From a virus, in the IMG/VR virus record IMGVR_UViG_3300046454_000439, positions 1 through 39,592 of that record: a DNA stretch of 39,592 bases. One strand, 5' to 3'. The position numbers were made by a program, and so were the translations under genes. Below are positions 13,374-21,595 of the stretch, piece by piece (the first letter of the stretch is position 1; the number at the start of each line of letters is the position of its first letter). The notes under the pieces are model-generated. The model was not told where the DNA came from, did not search any database, and saw nothing but the letters and a program-made list of their open reading frames with translations.

Positions 13374-13404
13374 ATGCCTTGTCGCGCAAGATTTTGAGGG
13401 CAAT

Positions 13405-13839
13405 ATGAACCAGGGGCCTGATCTTCCTGTTCTGCGGGTCGTGGGGTTTTCCAAGAGGCGGAAGCATCCCTATCGGGCGGAGAGATTTATGATCGCGTCG
13501 TATCTGGGGCTGGAGGAGCTGCTGGCGCGCACCGGGGACCACTCGCTCGGCATGCAGGCGGTGCGCGTGCTGCTGGCGATGATGGCAGAGTGCGATTACG
13601 AGAACCGGGTGCGCGGCGGCCAGAAGGACCTGGCCCGCAAGCTGGGGATGAACCAGGCCCATGTCAGCCGGGCGATCCGCGACTTGATCGAGTGCGGCTT
13701 TGTCGAGAACCCGCACAACGACCGCGGCCGCTATCTCGTCAGCCCGAAGCTGTGCTGGAAAGGAGACGAGGACAGCCTGCGGCAGGCACTGTCCGAGCGG
13801 AACCTGCTAAGCGCCGAGGGCTACCTGCGGGCGGCGTAG
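13405..13839 (+). CDS. Winged-helix RepL-like DNA-binding protein
   Basis: 144 residues from ATG 13405, preceded by GAGGG. The middle is a winged helix: GGQKDLARKLGMNQAHVSRA then IRDLIECGFVEN, followed by a wing and RYLVSPKLCWKGD. The last motif, an aromatic, N/S-P and W-K-G, resembles plasmid RepL initiators, which end this domain with a NP...KG pattern. It could be a replication initiator acting on the repeats at 13030-13096 or a transcription regulator. It lies alone between divergent and convergent units and stops 1 bp from the end of the minus-strand gene at 13841. Confidence 0.65.
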   Translation: MNQGPDLPVLRVVGFSKRRKHPYRAERFMIASYLGLEELLARTGDHSLGMQAVRVLLAMMAECDYENRVRGGQKDLARKLGMNQAHVSRAIRDLIECGFVENPHNDRGRYLVSPKLCWKGDEDSLRQALSERNLLSAEGYLRAA

Positions 13840-13840
13840 C

Positions 13841-14134
13841 TCATTCGTCGAGCGCCTTCCCGATCAACTCGGACCACAACCATTGCCAGCGCCGGGTCGG
13901 GGGAGAGCCAGCCGGGAAAACCTCCCGCATGTGGGCTTCCATCTCTGCGGTAGGCTCCCGCATCGCCTCGATAGCCGCGCGGGCTGCGTCATGGAATGCC
14001 GATTGTTCGATGTCGGTTTCCCATGCCCCATCCCAGAATGCACCCTCCTCGCGGAACGCCGCGCTGATTGCGCGCGCCACCCGCTCGATCATCGAGAGGG
14101 CTTGCGTTTCGCGGGAGTTCGTCGTATCTGACAT
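13841..14134 (-). CDS. Conserved phage hypothetical protein
   Basis: 97 residues from ATG 14134 with GGAG upstream. MIERVARAISAAFREEG, then DAARAAIEAMREPTAEM, is a pattern seen in many small phage proteins of unknown role. A much longer upstream frame runs through the terminator and is not coding. Confidence 0.7.
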   Translation of the reverse strand: MSDTTNSRETQALSMIERVARAISAAFREEGAFWDGAWETDIEQSAFHDAARAAIEAMREPTAEMEAHMREVFPAGSPPTRRWQWLWSELIGKALDE

Positions 14135-14209
14135 GGATGCTCCGGTGCGTCCATCACCGTTGAGCTTCGAGACTAGCCGATAACCCCCAGGTGTCGCAAG
14201 TCTCTTGTG

Positions 14210-14250
14210 AAAGGCCCCGCCGGTCTCGCCCCCGGCGGGGCCTTTCCTGT
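14210..14250 (+). terminator. Strong hairpin terminator
   Basis: A perfect 14-bp stem, 14210-14223 (A-A-A-G-G-C-C-C-C-G-C-C-G-G) with 14232-14245, 8-base loop, followed by a T-rich run (TTTCCTGTTGT). It lies directly upstream of the late promoter candidate and would shield the late operon from readthrough. Confidence 0.8.
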
Positions 14251-14279
14251 TGTGCCTTCGGGAAATAACCGGGTATGAT
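14250..14279 (+). promoter_or_regulatory. Late rightward promoter candidate
   Basis: TTGTGC (14250-14255), 18-bp spacer, TATGAT (14274-14279). It is the first promoter-like site before about 25 kb of rightward late genes. Confidence 0.5.
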
Positions 14280-14308
14280 GCTACCGCATATGAACGGGAG
14301 AAACGCGC

Positions 14309-14539
14309 TTGGCTTCGCGATTGGAAATCACCTTTACCTTCGACGCCCCCGATGACGAGATGGCCCGCGCCAAGCTGATCGGTGCGCAGGTTGTGCACGA
14401 GGCGTCGGATAGCCTGCTGGCTGCACTGGAGAAGGTCGGCGCCAAGCCGACGATGGCGGCCAAGTTCGTCAAGTCCGTGCCGGCCCGCTCCAACTCGGGG
14501 CGCAAGCCGAAGGCGGTTACCATGCAGGCGGCGGAATAG
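14309..14539 (+). CDS. Small hypothetical protein, first late gene
   Basis: 76 residues from TTG 14309. GGGAG sits nine bases before it, and no in-frame ATG or GTG exists upstream. SRLEITFTFDAPDDEMARAK, then VVHEASDSLLAALEKVG; the C-terminus is basic. Not recognised. Confidence 0.6.
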   Translation: MASRLEITFTFDAPDDEMARAKLIGAQVVHEASDSLLAALEKVGAKPTMAAKFVKSVPARSNSGRKPKAVTMQAAE

Positions 14540-14542
14540 GCG

Positions 14543-14911
14543 ATGGGCAGCTTTATCGACAGGGTGGATATGCGGGGCGCGCTGGCGATCGTCATGGTCA
14601 CTGGCGTCATGGCGATGGGATTTTATCTCGCTGTCTGGCACGCCGACAGCGACATATTCAAGATGATGCTGGGAACCGTGATCGGCACCAGCCTGTCGCC
14701 GGCGATCAACTGGTATTTCGGTTCATCGAGCGGCAGCGCCATGAAAGACGAGGCGTTATCGAAGACAGCGACGGCGCAGAATCAGACGCTGGCGGCGCAA
14801 TCCGCTGCGCTGGCCGCCAGCGTGCCGGCTCCGACGACGGTCAGCACGGTCAACGCGAAGGAGGGGACGGCCGAGACAACGACCTCCCCGAGCCAGCCAA
14901 AGGAAGGGTGA
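14543..14911 (+). CDS. Phage membrane protein with two helices (holin candidate)
   Basis: 122 residues. Two hydrophobic segments, RGALAIVMVTGVMAMGFYLA and FKMMLGTVIGTSLSPAINWY, are followed by GSSSGSAMKDEALSK and a low-complexity Ala/Thr tail. Similar two-helix proteins near terminase genes are often called holins, but nothing in the sequence proves it. A second holin candidate lies beside the endolysin at 38297. Confidence 0.6.
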   Translation: MGSFIDRVDMRGALAIVMVTGVMAMGFYLAVWHADSDIFKMMLGTVIGTSLSPAINWYFGSSSGSAMKDEALSKTATAQNQTLAAQSAALAASVPAPTTVSTVNAKEGTAETTTSPSQPKEG

Positions 14912-15129
14912 TGCATCGGTTCGCATTTGCGCTGCCGCTGCTCCTGGCATCCTGCGCCGGGATACCGGAGGCCGATGTCGCGGGCTGCGCCCTCTCGATC
15001 GCGGCGTCCGGCCAGATGACGGCCGAGGGGTTGCTGATGGCGGCGGCGATCTCGCCGGCTTGCGAGAAGCTGGCGGTCGAGGGCGTGCAGGCTGCGGTGC
15101 GGCAGGCGATGCTGCGGGCGCCGCAATGA
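14911..15129 (+). CDS. Small lipoprotein
   Basis: 72 residues from ATG 14911, preceded by AAGGAAGGG and overlapping the previous stop (TGATG). Signal FAFALPLLLASC has a lipobox (L-A-S-C, lipid on C16). Two further cysteines (G-C-A-L-S, P-A-C-E-K) follow. Possible outer-membrane spanin or exclusion lipoprotein; unproven. Confidence 0.7.
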   Translation: MHRFAFALPLLLASCAGIPEADVAGCALSIAASGQMTAEGLLMAAAISPACEKLAVEGVQAAVRQAMLRAPQ

Positions 15130-15350
15130 CGCCGACGGTCTGGACCTGTGGCCACTGGCACAAGACCCGCGGCGAGGCGATCCGGTGCTTGGCCGGGCCG
15201 CAGACCGTGGGCTTCACCGAGGACGCGACGCTTGAACTGGGGGAGGCGAGGTTCCGTGAACAGATCAGACGCTCAATGCCAGGAGTGCGACCGTCGCGAA
15301 TACTGGATGGTGCCGTGGCCGCGGTTGTCGCCTATCCCGCTGGCGCGTGA
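15126..15350 (+). CDS. Small hypothetical protein
   Basis: 74 residues from ATG 15126 (ATGA). The N-terminus VWTCGHWHKTRGEAIRCL has two Cys and two His and could bind zinc. The last 31 codons overlap the next gene in another frame. One of the two may be shorter in reality. Confidence 0.5.
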   Translation: MTPTVWTCGHWHKTRGEAIRCLAGPQTVGFTEDATLELGEARFREQIRRSMPGVRPSRILDGAVAAVVAYPAGA

Positions 15351-15459
15351 CGCCTTCAAGCCCCACGAGCTGGCGCTGAAGCCGGACCTGCGCCGGCTGC
15401 CGCCGCGGCCCGTGATGGACGGCTACCGCTCCTCGGCGCTGCTGGCGATGGAGCGGTGA
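15256..15459 (+). CDS. Small hypothetical protein with CxxC
   Basis: 67 residues from GTG 15256, directly after a very strong ribosome-binding site (GGGGGAGGCGAGG). It starts with S-D-A-Q-C-Q-E-C-D-R-R and continues KPHELALKPDLRRLPPRPVM. Its frame is the better coding one after about 15256. It overlaps the previous gene by 95 bp and the next by one base. Confidence 0.6.
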   Translation: MNRSDAQCQECDRREYWMVPWPRLSPIPLARDAFKPHELALKPDLRRLPPRPVMDGYRSSALLAMER

Positions 15460-16295
15460 TGCGCATCATTCGGGTATTCCCGCGCAAGACCAGAGCCACA
15501 CCCGATGACGCCCTTGTTTATTGCGGCCCGCCGGATTTGCTGGCCTACGCGGACGAGGTTCACGTCTCTGTTACGTTCACTTGGGACAAGCCGCGCGCCG
15601 AGCGACTTGCGGAGGAATGGCGATGGGTCGCGCCGGTCAAGATCGGCGGGGTTGCCTACGGCGATTCCAGTCTGGAGTTCATCCCCGGTCGTTACATCAA
15701 GCCGGGGTACACGATAACCTCGCGCGGCTGCCCCGAGCGGTGCTGGTTTTGCAGCGTTTGGAAGAAGTGGCCGACCGTCAATCTGCTGCCGATCCATGAT
15801 GGCTGGAACGTCCTCGACGACAACCTGCTGGCCTGTCCGCGCGAGCATGTCGAAGCTGTGTTCGAGATGCTGCGACGCCAAAAGAGACGATGCGAGTTCA
15901 GCGGGGGCATCCAGCCGGCAAGGCTGGAGGATTGGCATGTCGATCTGTTTGCCAGCCTAAAGCCGCGGCCGAATATTTTCTTCGCGTATGACGATCCGGG
16001 CGGGACGAACGATACCCTTGAAAGCCTGGAGAGCGCCGCCAGCCGGTTGATTGCCGCCGGTTTCACCGCCGCATCTCACCGGCTGCGGTCTTTCGTTCTG
16101 ATCGGGTTCCCGAAAGATACGCGGGAGGCTGCGGAGGAACGGTTGACCTCACTGGTCCGCGTCGGCATTACGCCGTTCGCGATGCGCTGGCGGCCGGAGA
16201 ATGCGGCCGGAGAGCGCCGGGCACCGGGGCCGGAGTGGCAAGCCTTTCAGCGCAGCTGGTCGAGGCCCGCAATGATCCACGCAAGGGCGGCGTAA
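15459..16295 (+). CDS. Radical-SAM family protein
   Basis: 278 residues from ATG 15459 (TGATG). ITSRGCPERCWFCSV (C91, C95, C98) is the CxxxCxxC iron-sulfur motif of radical SAM enzymes, preceded by the usual strand and S-R-G. Downstream parts (FSGGIQPARLEDW, FAYDDPGGTN, FVLIGFPKDTREAAEER) follow the alternating barrel pattern. These enzymes use S-adenosylmethionine to start radical chemistry; phage members act in nucleotide or DNA modification and in other pathways. Substrate unknown here. It stands between the lipoprotein and TerL, and so is expressed late. Confidence 0.85.
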   Translation: MRIIRVFPRKTRATPDDALVYCGPPDLLAYADEVHVSVTFTWDKPRAERLAEEWRWVAPVKIGGVAYGDSSLEFIPGRYIKPGYTITSRGCPERCWFCSVWKKWPTVNLLPIHDGWNVLDDNLLACPREHVEAVFEMLRRQKRRCEFSGGIQPARLEDWHVDLFASLKPRPNIFFAYDDPGGTNDTLESLESAASRLIAAGFTAASHRLRSFVLIGFPKDTREAAEERLTSLVRVGITPFAMRWRPENAAGERRAPGPEWQAFQRSWSRPAMIHARAA

Positions 16296-16299
16296 TCTG

Positions 16300-16587
16300 A
16301 TGCGCCGCTGGCTCACCCGGCCTATCCTCCAAGAACTTTACCGCGTCCACGCAAAACTGGAGACGATCATGGCTGCAATCGACGACCTGAAGGCTTCCGT
16401 CGCCCGTGTCACCGAGCAGGACCAGGCGATCATCACGCTATGCACGACCCTCTCGCAGCAGCTGAAGGACGCGCTGGCGAGCAACGACACCGCGGCGATC
16501 GAGGGCATCGCGAACCAGCTGGGGGCGCAGGCCGATCAGGTGGCCGCGGCGGTCCAGGCCAACACGCCGCAGGCCCCGACGCCCTGA
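16300..16587 (+). CDS. Small coiled-coil phage protein
   Basis: 95 residues from ATG 16300, or 72 from ATG 16369, which has a better GGAG site. MAAIDDLKASVARVTEQDQA and the following repeats are helical. The C-terminus is Ala/Gln-rich (ADQVAAAVQANTPQAPTP). Common just before terminase or tail genes; role unknown. Confidence 0.65.
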   Translation: MRRWLTRPILQELYRVHAKLETIMAAIDDLKASVARVTEQDQAIITLCTTLSQQLKDALASNDTAAIEGIANQLGAQADQVAAAVQANTPQAPTP

Positions 16588-16590
16588 CGC

Positions 16591-18696
16591 ATGGCCGAAG
16601 GCGATACCAGGAGCGCCGAGCAGGCTGACGCGGAGACCCGCGCCCGCATCATCGGCATCCTGGTCTCCGACAAGTGGCAGGCTCACCAAACGATATTCGA
16701 GCATCGCCACCAGCACGGCGGGGTGCCGGTCGAGCCGGCCCCCTTCCACAAGGAACTGATTTCCGACTTCTGGTCCGACGACCGCTACTCGATCCGCATG
16801 GCCTTCCGCGGCTCGGCCAAATCGACGCTGGGCGAAGAAGACATCACCCTCGCCGCGTGCCTGCGGCAGTTCCACAATATCCTGGTGATCGGCTCGTCCG
16901 AGACCCGCGCTGCCGAGCGGCTGGCCGCAGTCGCCTACGAACTCGCCAACAACGAATACCTCACCCGCCTGTTCGGCGATCTGAAGGGCGCGGTGTGGAC
17001 CCAGACGAAGCTCGTCACCACCGGCAACGTCTGCATCCAGGCGATGGGGCGGGACCAGGATATCCGGGGGGTCAAGTATCTCGACTACCGGCCCGACCTG
17101 GTGTTCGTCGATGACGTGGAAAGCCCCGAATCGGTGCAGACCCCGGAGCAGCGCATCAAGACCCTGCGCTGGTTCCTGGCCGAGCTGCTGCCGGCCTGCG
17201 CGCCGAATGTGAAGGTGCGCATCCGGGCGACGCCGATGGACGCCGAATCGGTGCCGATGCGGCTGCAAAGGGAAAGCGGCTGGCCGACCAAGACGTACCC
17301 GGTGGAGTACATCGACGAGGCCGGCAAGCGGCAACCATCCTGGCCGGCGGCCTATCCCCTGACCTGGATCGACCGGCAGCGGCAGAACTACGCCGCGCTG
17401 GGCGAGCTTGGAGTGTGGGACCGGGAATATATGTGCAAAGCGGTGTCCGACGCCGACACCCCGTTCAAGCGAGAGATGATCCGCGTCTCGCCGAGGGAAA
17501 AGTCATGGCACGCCTGCTACGCCTTCATCGACCCGGCAAGAACCACCGGGCGGAACTCAGCATCGACGGGCTGGGCTGTCTGGTCGTGGATATCAAACCG
17601 CCTAGTCGTCTGGGCCGCCGGCGCGCAGATGCTGCTGCCCGACGAGATCGTGGCGCTGGCCTTCGATATCCACGAACGCTTCGATCCCGTCTGGATCGGC
17701 GTGGAGCTTGACGGCCTAGAGCAATGGCTGTTGCAGCCGCTGCGCCACGAGATGGCTCGCCGCGGCACGTCGATCCCGATTCGCGGCCTCCGCGCGCCGC
17801 GATCAAAGCTTGATTTCATCAAGGGGCTGCAACCCTATTTCCACAGCCGCGAGTGCGAGTTCGCGCAGCCCCTTCCCGAACTGACCGAGCAATTGCTGAA
17901 CTTCCCTCGCGGCCGCATCGACGCGCCGAACGCGCTTGCCTACGCGCTCCAGATGCGACCGGGCCTGCCGGTCTATGACGCCTTCAACGGCGCCGAGCAC
18001 ATCGTCCACGACCTTGACTACGACCACACCAAGCCGCTGTTCCTCGCCGCCAACGCAACGGGCGCGATGACGACGGCGGCGCTGGTGCAGCTGGCCGAGG
18101 GGCGCCTCTTGGTCTTGGCGGACTGGGTGATGGAAGGGAACCCCGGCGAGTGCGTCGATATCATCCACCGCGAGGCGACCTTGGCCGGCGAATCGGTGCG
18201 CGCCGGCATCCGGCCCGAGACGCGGCACTGGTCGGACATGCTGAAGCAGGCGGCGCCTATGCCCTATATGCGCTCCCGCGCGCCGACCTGGATTTACCCG
18301 CCGCACCACGCCGAGAGGTACACCAATGTCGGGCTGGTTCAAGCGATCGGGACTATACCGGCTGATCGCCGGATGGGCGGGGAGGAAGTCCGGGGCCAGC
18401 TTCAAATGCGCGACCTGCTTGGCCGTACAGCCGGCGGAATGTCCCTTGTCCAGATATCAGGACTGGCCTCGTGGACCTGCCGAGCCCTCTCCGGTGGTTA
18501 TAGTCGATCCCTGGTGCGAGGCCGGATACAGGACGCGGCGGAAGAAGGCCCCTACCGCCTCCTGGTGGAAGGCATCGAATCGTTTCTTGCGCTGAGCCAT
18601 GCGCGGCGCGAAGAAGAAGACGCGGATAATCAGCAGCCGACCGGCGTTGATCCTTTTGGGCGGGTCTATAAGACCGCCGTACCGATGAGGAACTGA
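16591..18696 (+). CDS. terL: Terminase large subunit, with an extra C-terminal domain
   Basis: 701 residues. ATPase: Walker A-like FRGSAKST (72-79), Walker B VFVDD (171-175), coupling motif IRAT (211-214). Nuclease (RNase H fold): AFIDPA (D314), GVELDG (E372, D374), GRIDAPNALAYAL (D444). The core of about 465 residues cuts and packages DNA. Residues about 466-701 add PLFLAANATGAMTTAALVQL, then GRLLVLADWVMEGNPGECV. That strand order looks like a second RNase H-like fold, possibly non-catalytic. Most podovirus TerL proteins are shorter (roughly 450-600). No convincing small-subunit gene is adjacent. Confidence 0.92.
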   Translation: MAEGDTRSAEQADAETRARIIGILVSDKWQAHQTIFEHRHQHGGVPVEPAPFHKELISDFWSDDRYSIRMAFRGSAKSTLGEEDITLAACLRQFHNILVIGSSETRAAERLAAVAYELANNEYLTRLFGDLKGAVWTQTKLVTTGNVCIQAMGRDQDIRGVKYLDYRPDLVFVDDVESPESVQTPEQRIKTLRWFLAELLPACAPNVKVRIRATPMDAESVPMRLQRESGWPTKTYPVEYIDEAGKRQPSWPAAYPLTWIDRQRQNYAALGELGVWDREYMCKAVSDADTPFKREMIRVSPREKSWHACYAFIDPARTTGRNSASTGWAVWSWISNRLVVWAAGAQMLLPDEIVALAFDIHERFDPVWIGVELDGLEQWLLQPLRHEMARRGTSIPIRGLRAPRSKLDFIKGLQPYFHSRECEFAQPLPELTEQLLNFPRGRIDAPNALAYALQMRPGLPVYDAFNGAEHIVHDLDYDHTKPLFLAANATGAMTTAALVQLAEGRLLVLADWVMEGNPGECVDIIHREATLAGESVRAGIRPETRHWSDMLKQAAPMPYMRSRAPTWIYPPHHAERYTNVGLVQAIGTIPADRRMGGEEVRGQLQMRDLLGRTAGGMSLVQISGLASWTCRALSGGYSRSLVRGRIQDAAEEGPYRLLVEGIESFLALSHARREEEDADNQQPTGVDPFGRVYKTAVPMRN

Positions 18697-18697
18697 G

Positions 18698-19348
18698 ATG
18701 GCCCGTTCGCAGGACAACCAGACCGACGCCTCGGAAGACATTCGCACCCCGGCGCAGGGAGCCGCTGGCGCCGACAAGGTGCTGCCGGCCGATCCCAAGG
18801 CCGATCCCCGGGCACTGGGCGCGCCGATGCCAGCGACAGCCAAGGGGCCGGGCGTGGCGTTCGCCGGGCCGGAGTGGATGCCGATGACGCAGGCCGACCG
18901 CGCCCGCCTCCAGGCGCTGCGCGACAAGGATGCGCTGACTGACTCGGAGCAAGCGGAATTCGATGGCCTGTCGGGCCGCGAAGCCTTCGACGCCAACCGC
19001 CCCGAGCAGAAGCCGATGGCGGTCGAGGACTACGACCGGCTGCGCCTGCTGCGCTCCCGCGCCGCCAACCCGCAACTGCCGAACCTCAGCGAAGACGAGG
19101 AGGGCGAGATGCAGACCCTCAGCCTCGTTGAGTCGGAGGCCGCCGGCCACGTCACGCCGCCGGCGCGCGAGAGTGTCGATGACATTCACCCGCACTTGCA
19201 GCTGTCGGACGAGCTTCTGGCCGCGATCGAGCATATCGTGTCGCTGATCCCGGCGCTGCGCGGCCTCTCCCCGCGCCTCACCTGGCTGCGCACCCGCATC
19301 GACGAGTTGAAGGGTCCGGTGCCGGAAGATCAGAAAAAGGTGGCTTGA
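18698..19348 (+). CDS. Hypothetical late protein
   Basis: 216 residues, acidic. A disordered N-terminus (1-60, Ala/Pro/Asp-rich) precedes two short helical repeats around ARLQALRDKDALTDSEQAEF and YDRLRLLRSRAAN, and a C-terminal helix pair (LLAAIEHIVSLIPALRGLSP). Not recognised. Between TerL and portal it may be a packaging or portal accessory protein. Confidence 0.65.
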   Translation: MARSQDNQTDASEDIRTPAQGAAGADKVLPADPKADPRALGAPMPATAKGPGVAFAGPEWMPMTQADRARLQALRDKDALTDSEQAEFDGLSGREAFDANRPEQKPMAVEDYDRLRLLRSRAANPQLPNLSEDEEGEMQTLSLVESEAAGHVTPPARESVDDIHPHLQLSDELLAAIEHIVSLIPALRGLSPRLTWLRTRIDELKGPVPEDQKKVA

Positions 19349-19375
19349 CAAGCCCCTTCGTGAGAATAAGGCGGC

Positions 19376-21595
19376 GTGAGTGACGCGCCGCCTGACGACA
19401 CGGTAGACACGCAAGAGGAGAGACGCGAGCCCGTAGACCGGGACCGCGACCTCCTATCGCGCCGCCCGCCCGGCGGCATGGACCCCAAATCCGGCATCCG
19501 GTCTTACCTCTCCAAACTGTTCAAAGACATCAACAAGGGGTTCGAGGATCAGGCCGACAGGGCCGACGATATCCTCGACTTCTGGGACTGCTACAACTGC
19601 GTCCCCAACCAGCATCGCTACTACAACGGCATCGCCGACATCTATTTCCCGCTGATCCACGACGCCATCGAGGCGCGGGTGACGCGCTTCGCCAACCAGC
19701 TGTTCCCGCAAGGCGGCCGCTACGTCGAGGCGACCGATTCGGACGGCAAGGGCCGGGACGCCCTGGTGGGGTTGTCGGACCACTATGTTCGGCAAGGCAA
19801 GATGAAGACGCAGGTGGTGATGCCGCTCCTGCGCAACGGCGACATCGAGGGGCAGTACAACCTCTACGTCGATTGGGCCGAGGTCGAGCGCCAGCTTGTT
19901 TCACGTGAAACACACGGCCCCCGCGATCCCGAGAGCGGCATGGAGATGCCGGGCGAGGAGATCGACGACATCACCGAGGAGGACGTGATCGACGGCTTCC
20001 CGGTGTTCGAGGTCTTGCACGATGCCGACGTGCTGATCTTGCCGGCGACCGCCGACTCCACCGATGAGGCGCTGATGGCCGGCGGCTCGGTGACGATCTT
20101 CCGACGCTGGTCCAAGGACAAGATCAAGGCGATGGCTCGGGCCGGCAACATCCGGCAGGACGAAGCCGATATCCTGAGCGAGGAGATGAGCCGGGCCGAG
20201 GACGGCAAGGTGCGGGACACCGAGGGTCACGTGCTGCGCCAGGTCGGCATTCGCAAGGGCGGCAAGGAGGCTGGGGTCTGGGAGACCTGGCACATGCTGC
20301 CGCTGAACGAGAACGGCCAATTTGCCGAGAAGGGCAAGCGCCGCCTCTGCCGCATCTTCTTCGGGCCGCAGAACGCCCAGCTCGGCGCCAAGCGCAATCC
20401 TTACTGGAACGACCGCTGCCCGATGCACTCCTGGCCGGTGCAGAAGATGTCGGGGGTCTTCAAGGGGCCGAGCCTCATTCGCTACGTCGCCTCGATGCAG
20501 TACGAGGCGAACGACGCGGTGAACGAGGGCGCTGACGCCGCCACCCTCTCGGCGATGCCGGTCGTGGTGGCCGACGCCGAGAAAGTCACGGGGCCGCTGG
20601 TCTACAATCTGGGCGCTATCTGGAATGCGCCCACGGACGCCATCAGCCTCTTGACCATCCCGGACCTGACGCCGCGGGCGCAAACCAGGGTGGGGATGGC
20701 GGCGGCGCAGATATTCCAGACGCTCGGGGTCAACCCCTCGATGCTGCCGCAGCAGACCCGCACCACGAAGCCCAACCAGGCGATGGTGGCGCAGGAGCAG
20801 GCGGTGGATCTCCTGACCACGGCCAACGCGGTCTCGATCGTCGAGGAAGGCATCCTGACCCCGGCGATCGAGTGGATGATCGACCTCGACTACCAGTTCC
20901 GCGACCGCGAGATCACGGTGCGGGCCTACGGCGAGGAAGGCCAGCGCGCCAAGATGGAGGCGGTGCCGCCGTTGCAAAACCGCAAGGGCATCAGCTTTGT
21001 CTGGCGCGGCGGTGAGCAGGTTCGGCAGAACGCGATGTTCGCGCAGCAGGGCGCGCAGATGCTCAACGTGATGATGAACCCGAGTTTGCAGCAGGTGCTG
21101 GCGGCCGCTGGCAAGAAGTTCGACCCGACCACGATCATCGAGCGCATGGTCTCGACCGCCTTTGGCCCCGAGGTCGCGCAGCGCACCATCATCGACCAGC
21201 GAGAGCAGCTGACCAACCCGCCGGAGATGGAAGACGAATGGATGCTGTCGGGGCTGGAGGCGCACGTCCACCCGCTCGACGACGACAACCGCCATATCCA
21301 GGCGCACTCGCGCTCGATCATGGAGACGGGCGACCCGACCGGCTTGATCGGGGCGCACCGGGCGCAGCACATGGCGCAGGCCGCGGCCAAGCAGCAGGCG
21401 ATGATGATGCAGCAGATGCGCCAGCAAATGCAGGGCGCGGGGGGCGGGCCGGGGGGCGGACCTCCGGGCGGTCAGCGCCCGACGCCGCCGGGGGCGATGC
21501 CGATGGGCGGGCGACCCGTCAAGGCGCCGCCGGGGCAAATCCACAGGGATCAGATGCCGCGAGCCGGCATCATCGCCATGCCGAGGAAAATGTGA
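19376..21595 (+). CDS. Portal protein (podovirus type)
   Basis: 739 residues from GTG 19376, preceded by TAAGG. The length and organisation fit podovirus portal proteins: DILDFWDCYNCVPNQHRYYN, then DIYFPLIHDAIEARVTRFAN, a central EYxx clip region, QYEANDAVNEGADAATLSAM, and a Gly/Pro/Gln/Met-rich tail (QQAMMMQQMRQQMQ). Twelve copies would form the ring at the packaging vertex. It follows TerL and a small gene, the usual order. Confidence 0.85.
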   Translation: MSDAPPDDTVDTQEERREPVDRDRDLLSRRPPGGMDPKSGIRSYLSKLFKDINKGFEDQADRADDILDFWDCYNCVPNQHRYYNGIADIYFPLIHDAIEARVTRFANQLFPQGGRYVEATDSDGKGRDALVGLSDHYVRQGKMKTQVVMPLLRNGDIEGQYNLYVDWAEVERQLVSRETHGPRDPESGMEMPGEEIDDITEEDVIDGFPVFEVLHDADVLILPATADSTDEALMAGGSVTIFRRWSKDKIKAMARAGNIRQDEADILSEEMSRAEDGKVRDTEGHVLRQVGIRKGGKEAGVWETWHMLPLNENGQFAEKGKRRLCRIFFGPQNAQLGAKRNPYWNDRCPMHSWPVQKMSGVFKGPSLIRYVASMQYEANDAVNEGADAATLSAMPVVVADAEKVTGPLVYNLGAIWNAPTDAISLLTIPDLTPRAQTRVGMAAAQIFQTLGVNPSMLPQQTRTTKPNQAMVAQEQAVDLLTTANAVSIVEEGILTPAIEWMIDLDYQFRDREITVRAYGEEGQRAKMEAVPPLQNRKGISFVWRGGEQVRQNAMFAQQGAQMLNVMMNPSLQQVLAAAGKKFDPTTIIERMVSTAFGPEVAQRTIIDQREQLTNPPEMEDEWMLSGLEAHVHPLDDDNRHIQAHSRSIMETGDPTGLIGAHRAQHMAQAAAKQQAMMMQQMRQQMQGAGGGPGGGPPGGQRPTPPGAMPMGGRPVKAPPGQIHRDQMPRAGIIAMPRKM

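Larger units (their letters stand above)
12848..13404. other. Non-coding divergent control region
   Basis: About 560 bp with no convincing gene. Frames on both strands have poor codon use and no family match. It holds the 2 x 30-bp repeat, a leftward promoter and a rightward promoter. It could be an origin of replication, an operator region or a long 5' leader of the leftward operon (about 440 nt). Confidence 0.6.

Noticed and set aside
17803-18405. Long minus-strand frames under TerL
   Set aside because: They are antisense shadows of a strongly supported gene in GC-rich DNA.
19345-19372. Perfect TTGACA at 19345-19350 before the portal
   Set aside because: No acceptable -10 at 16-18 bp, and it lies inside the end of the previous gene.
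19901-21544. 547-residue minus-strand frame under the portal
   Set aside because: His/Arg/Leu-rich composition typical of antisense frames in GC-rich DNA; the portal on the other strand is clear.
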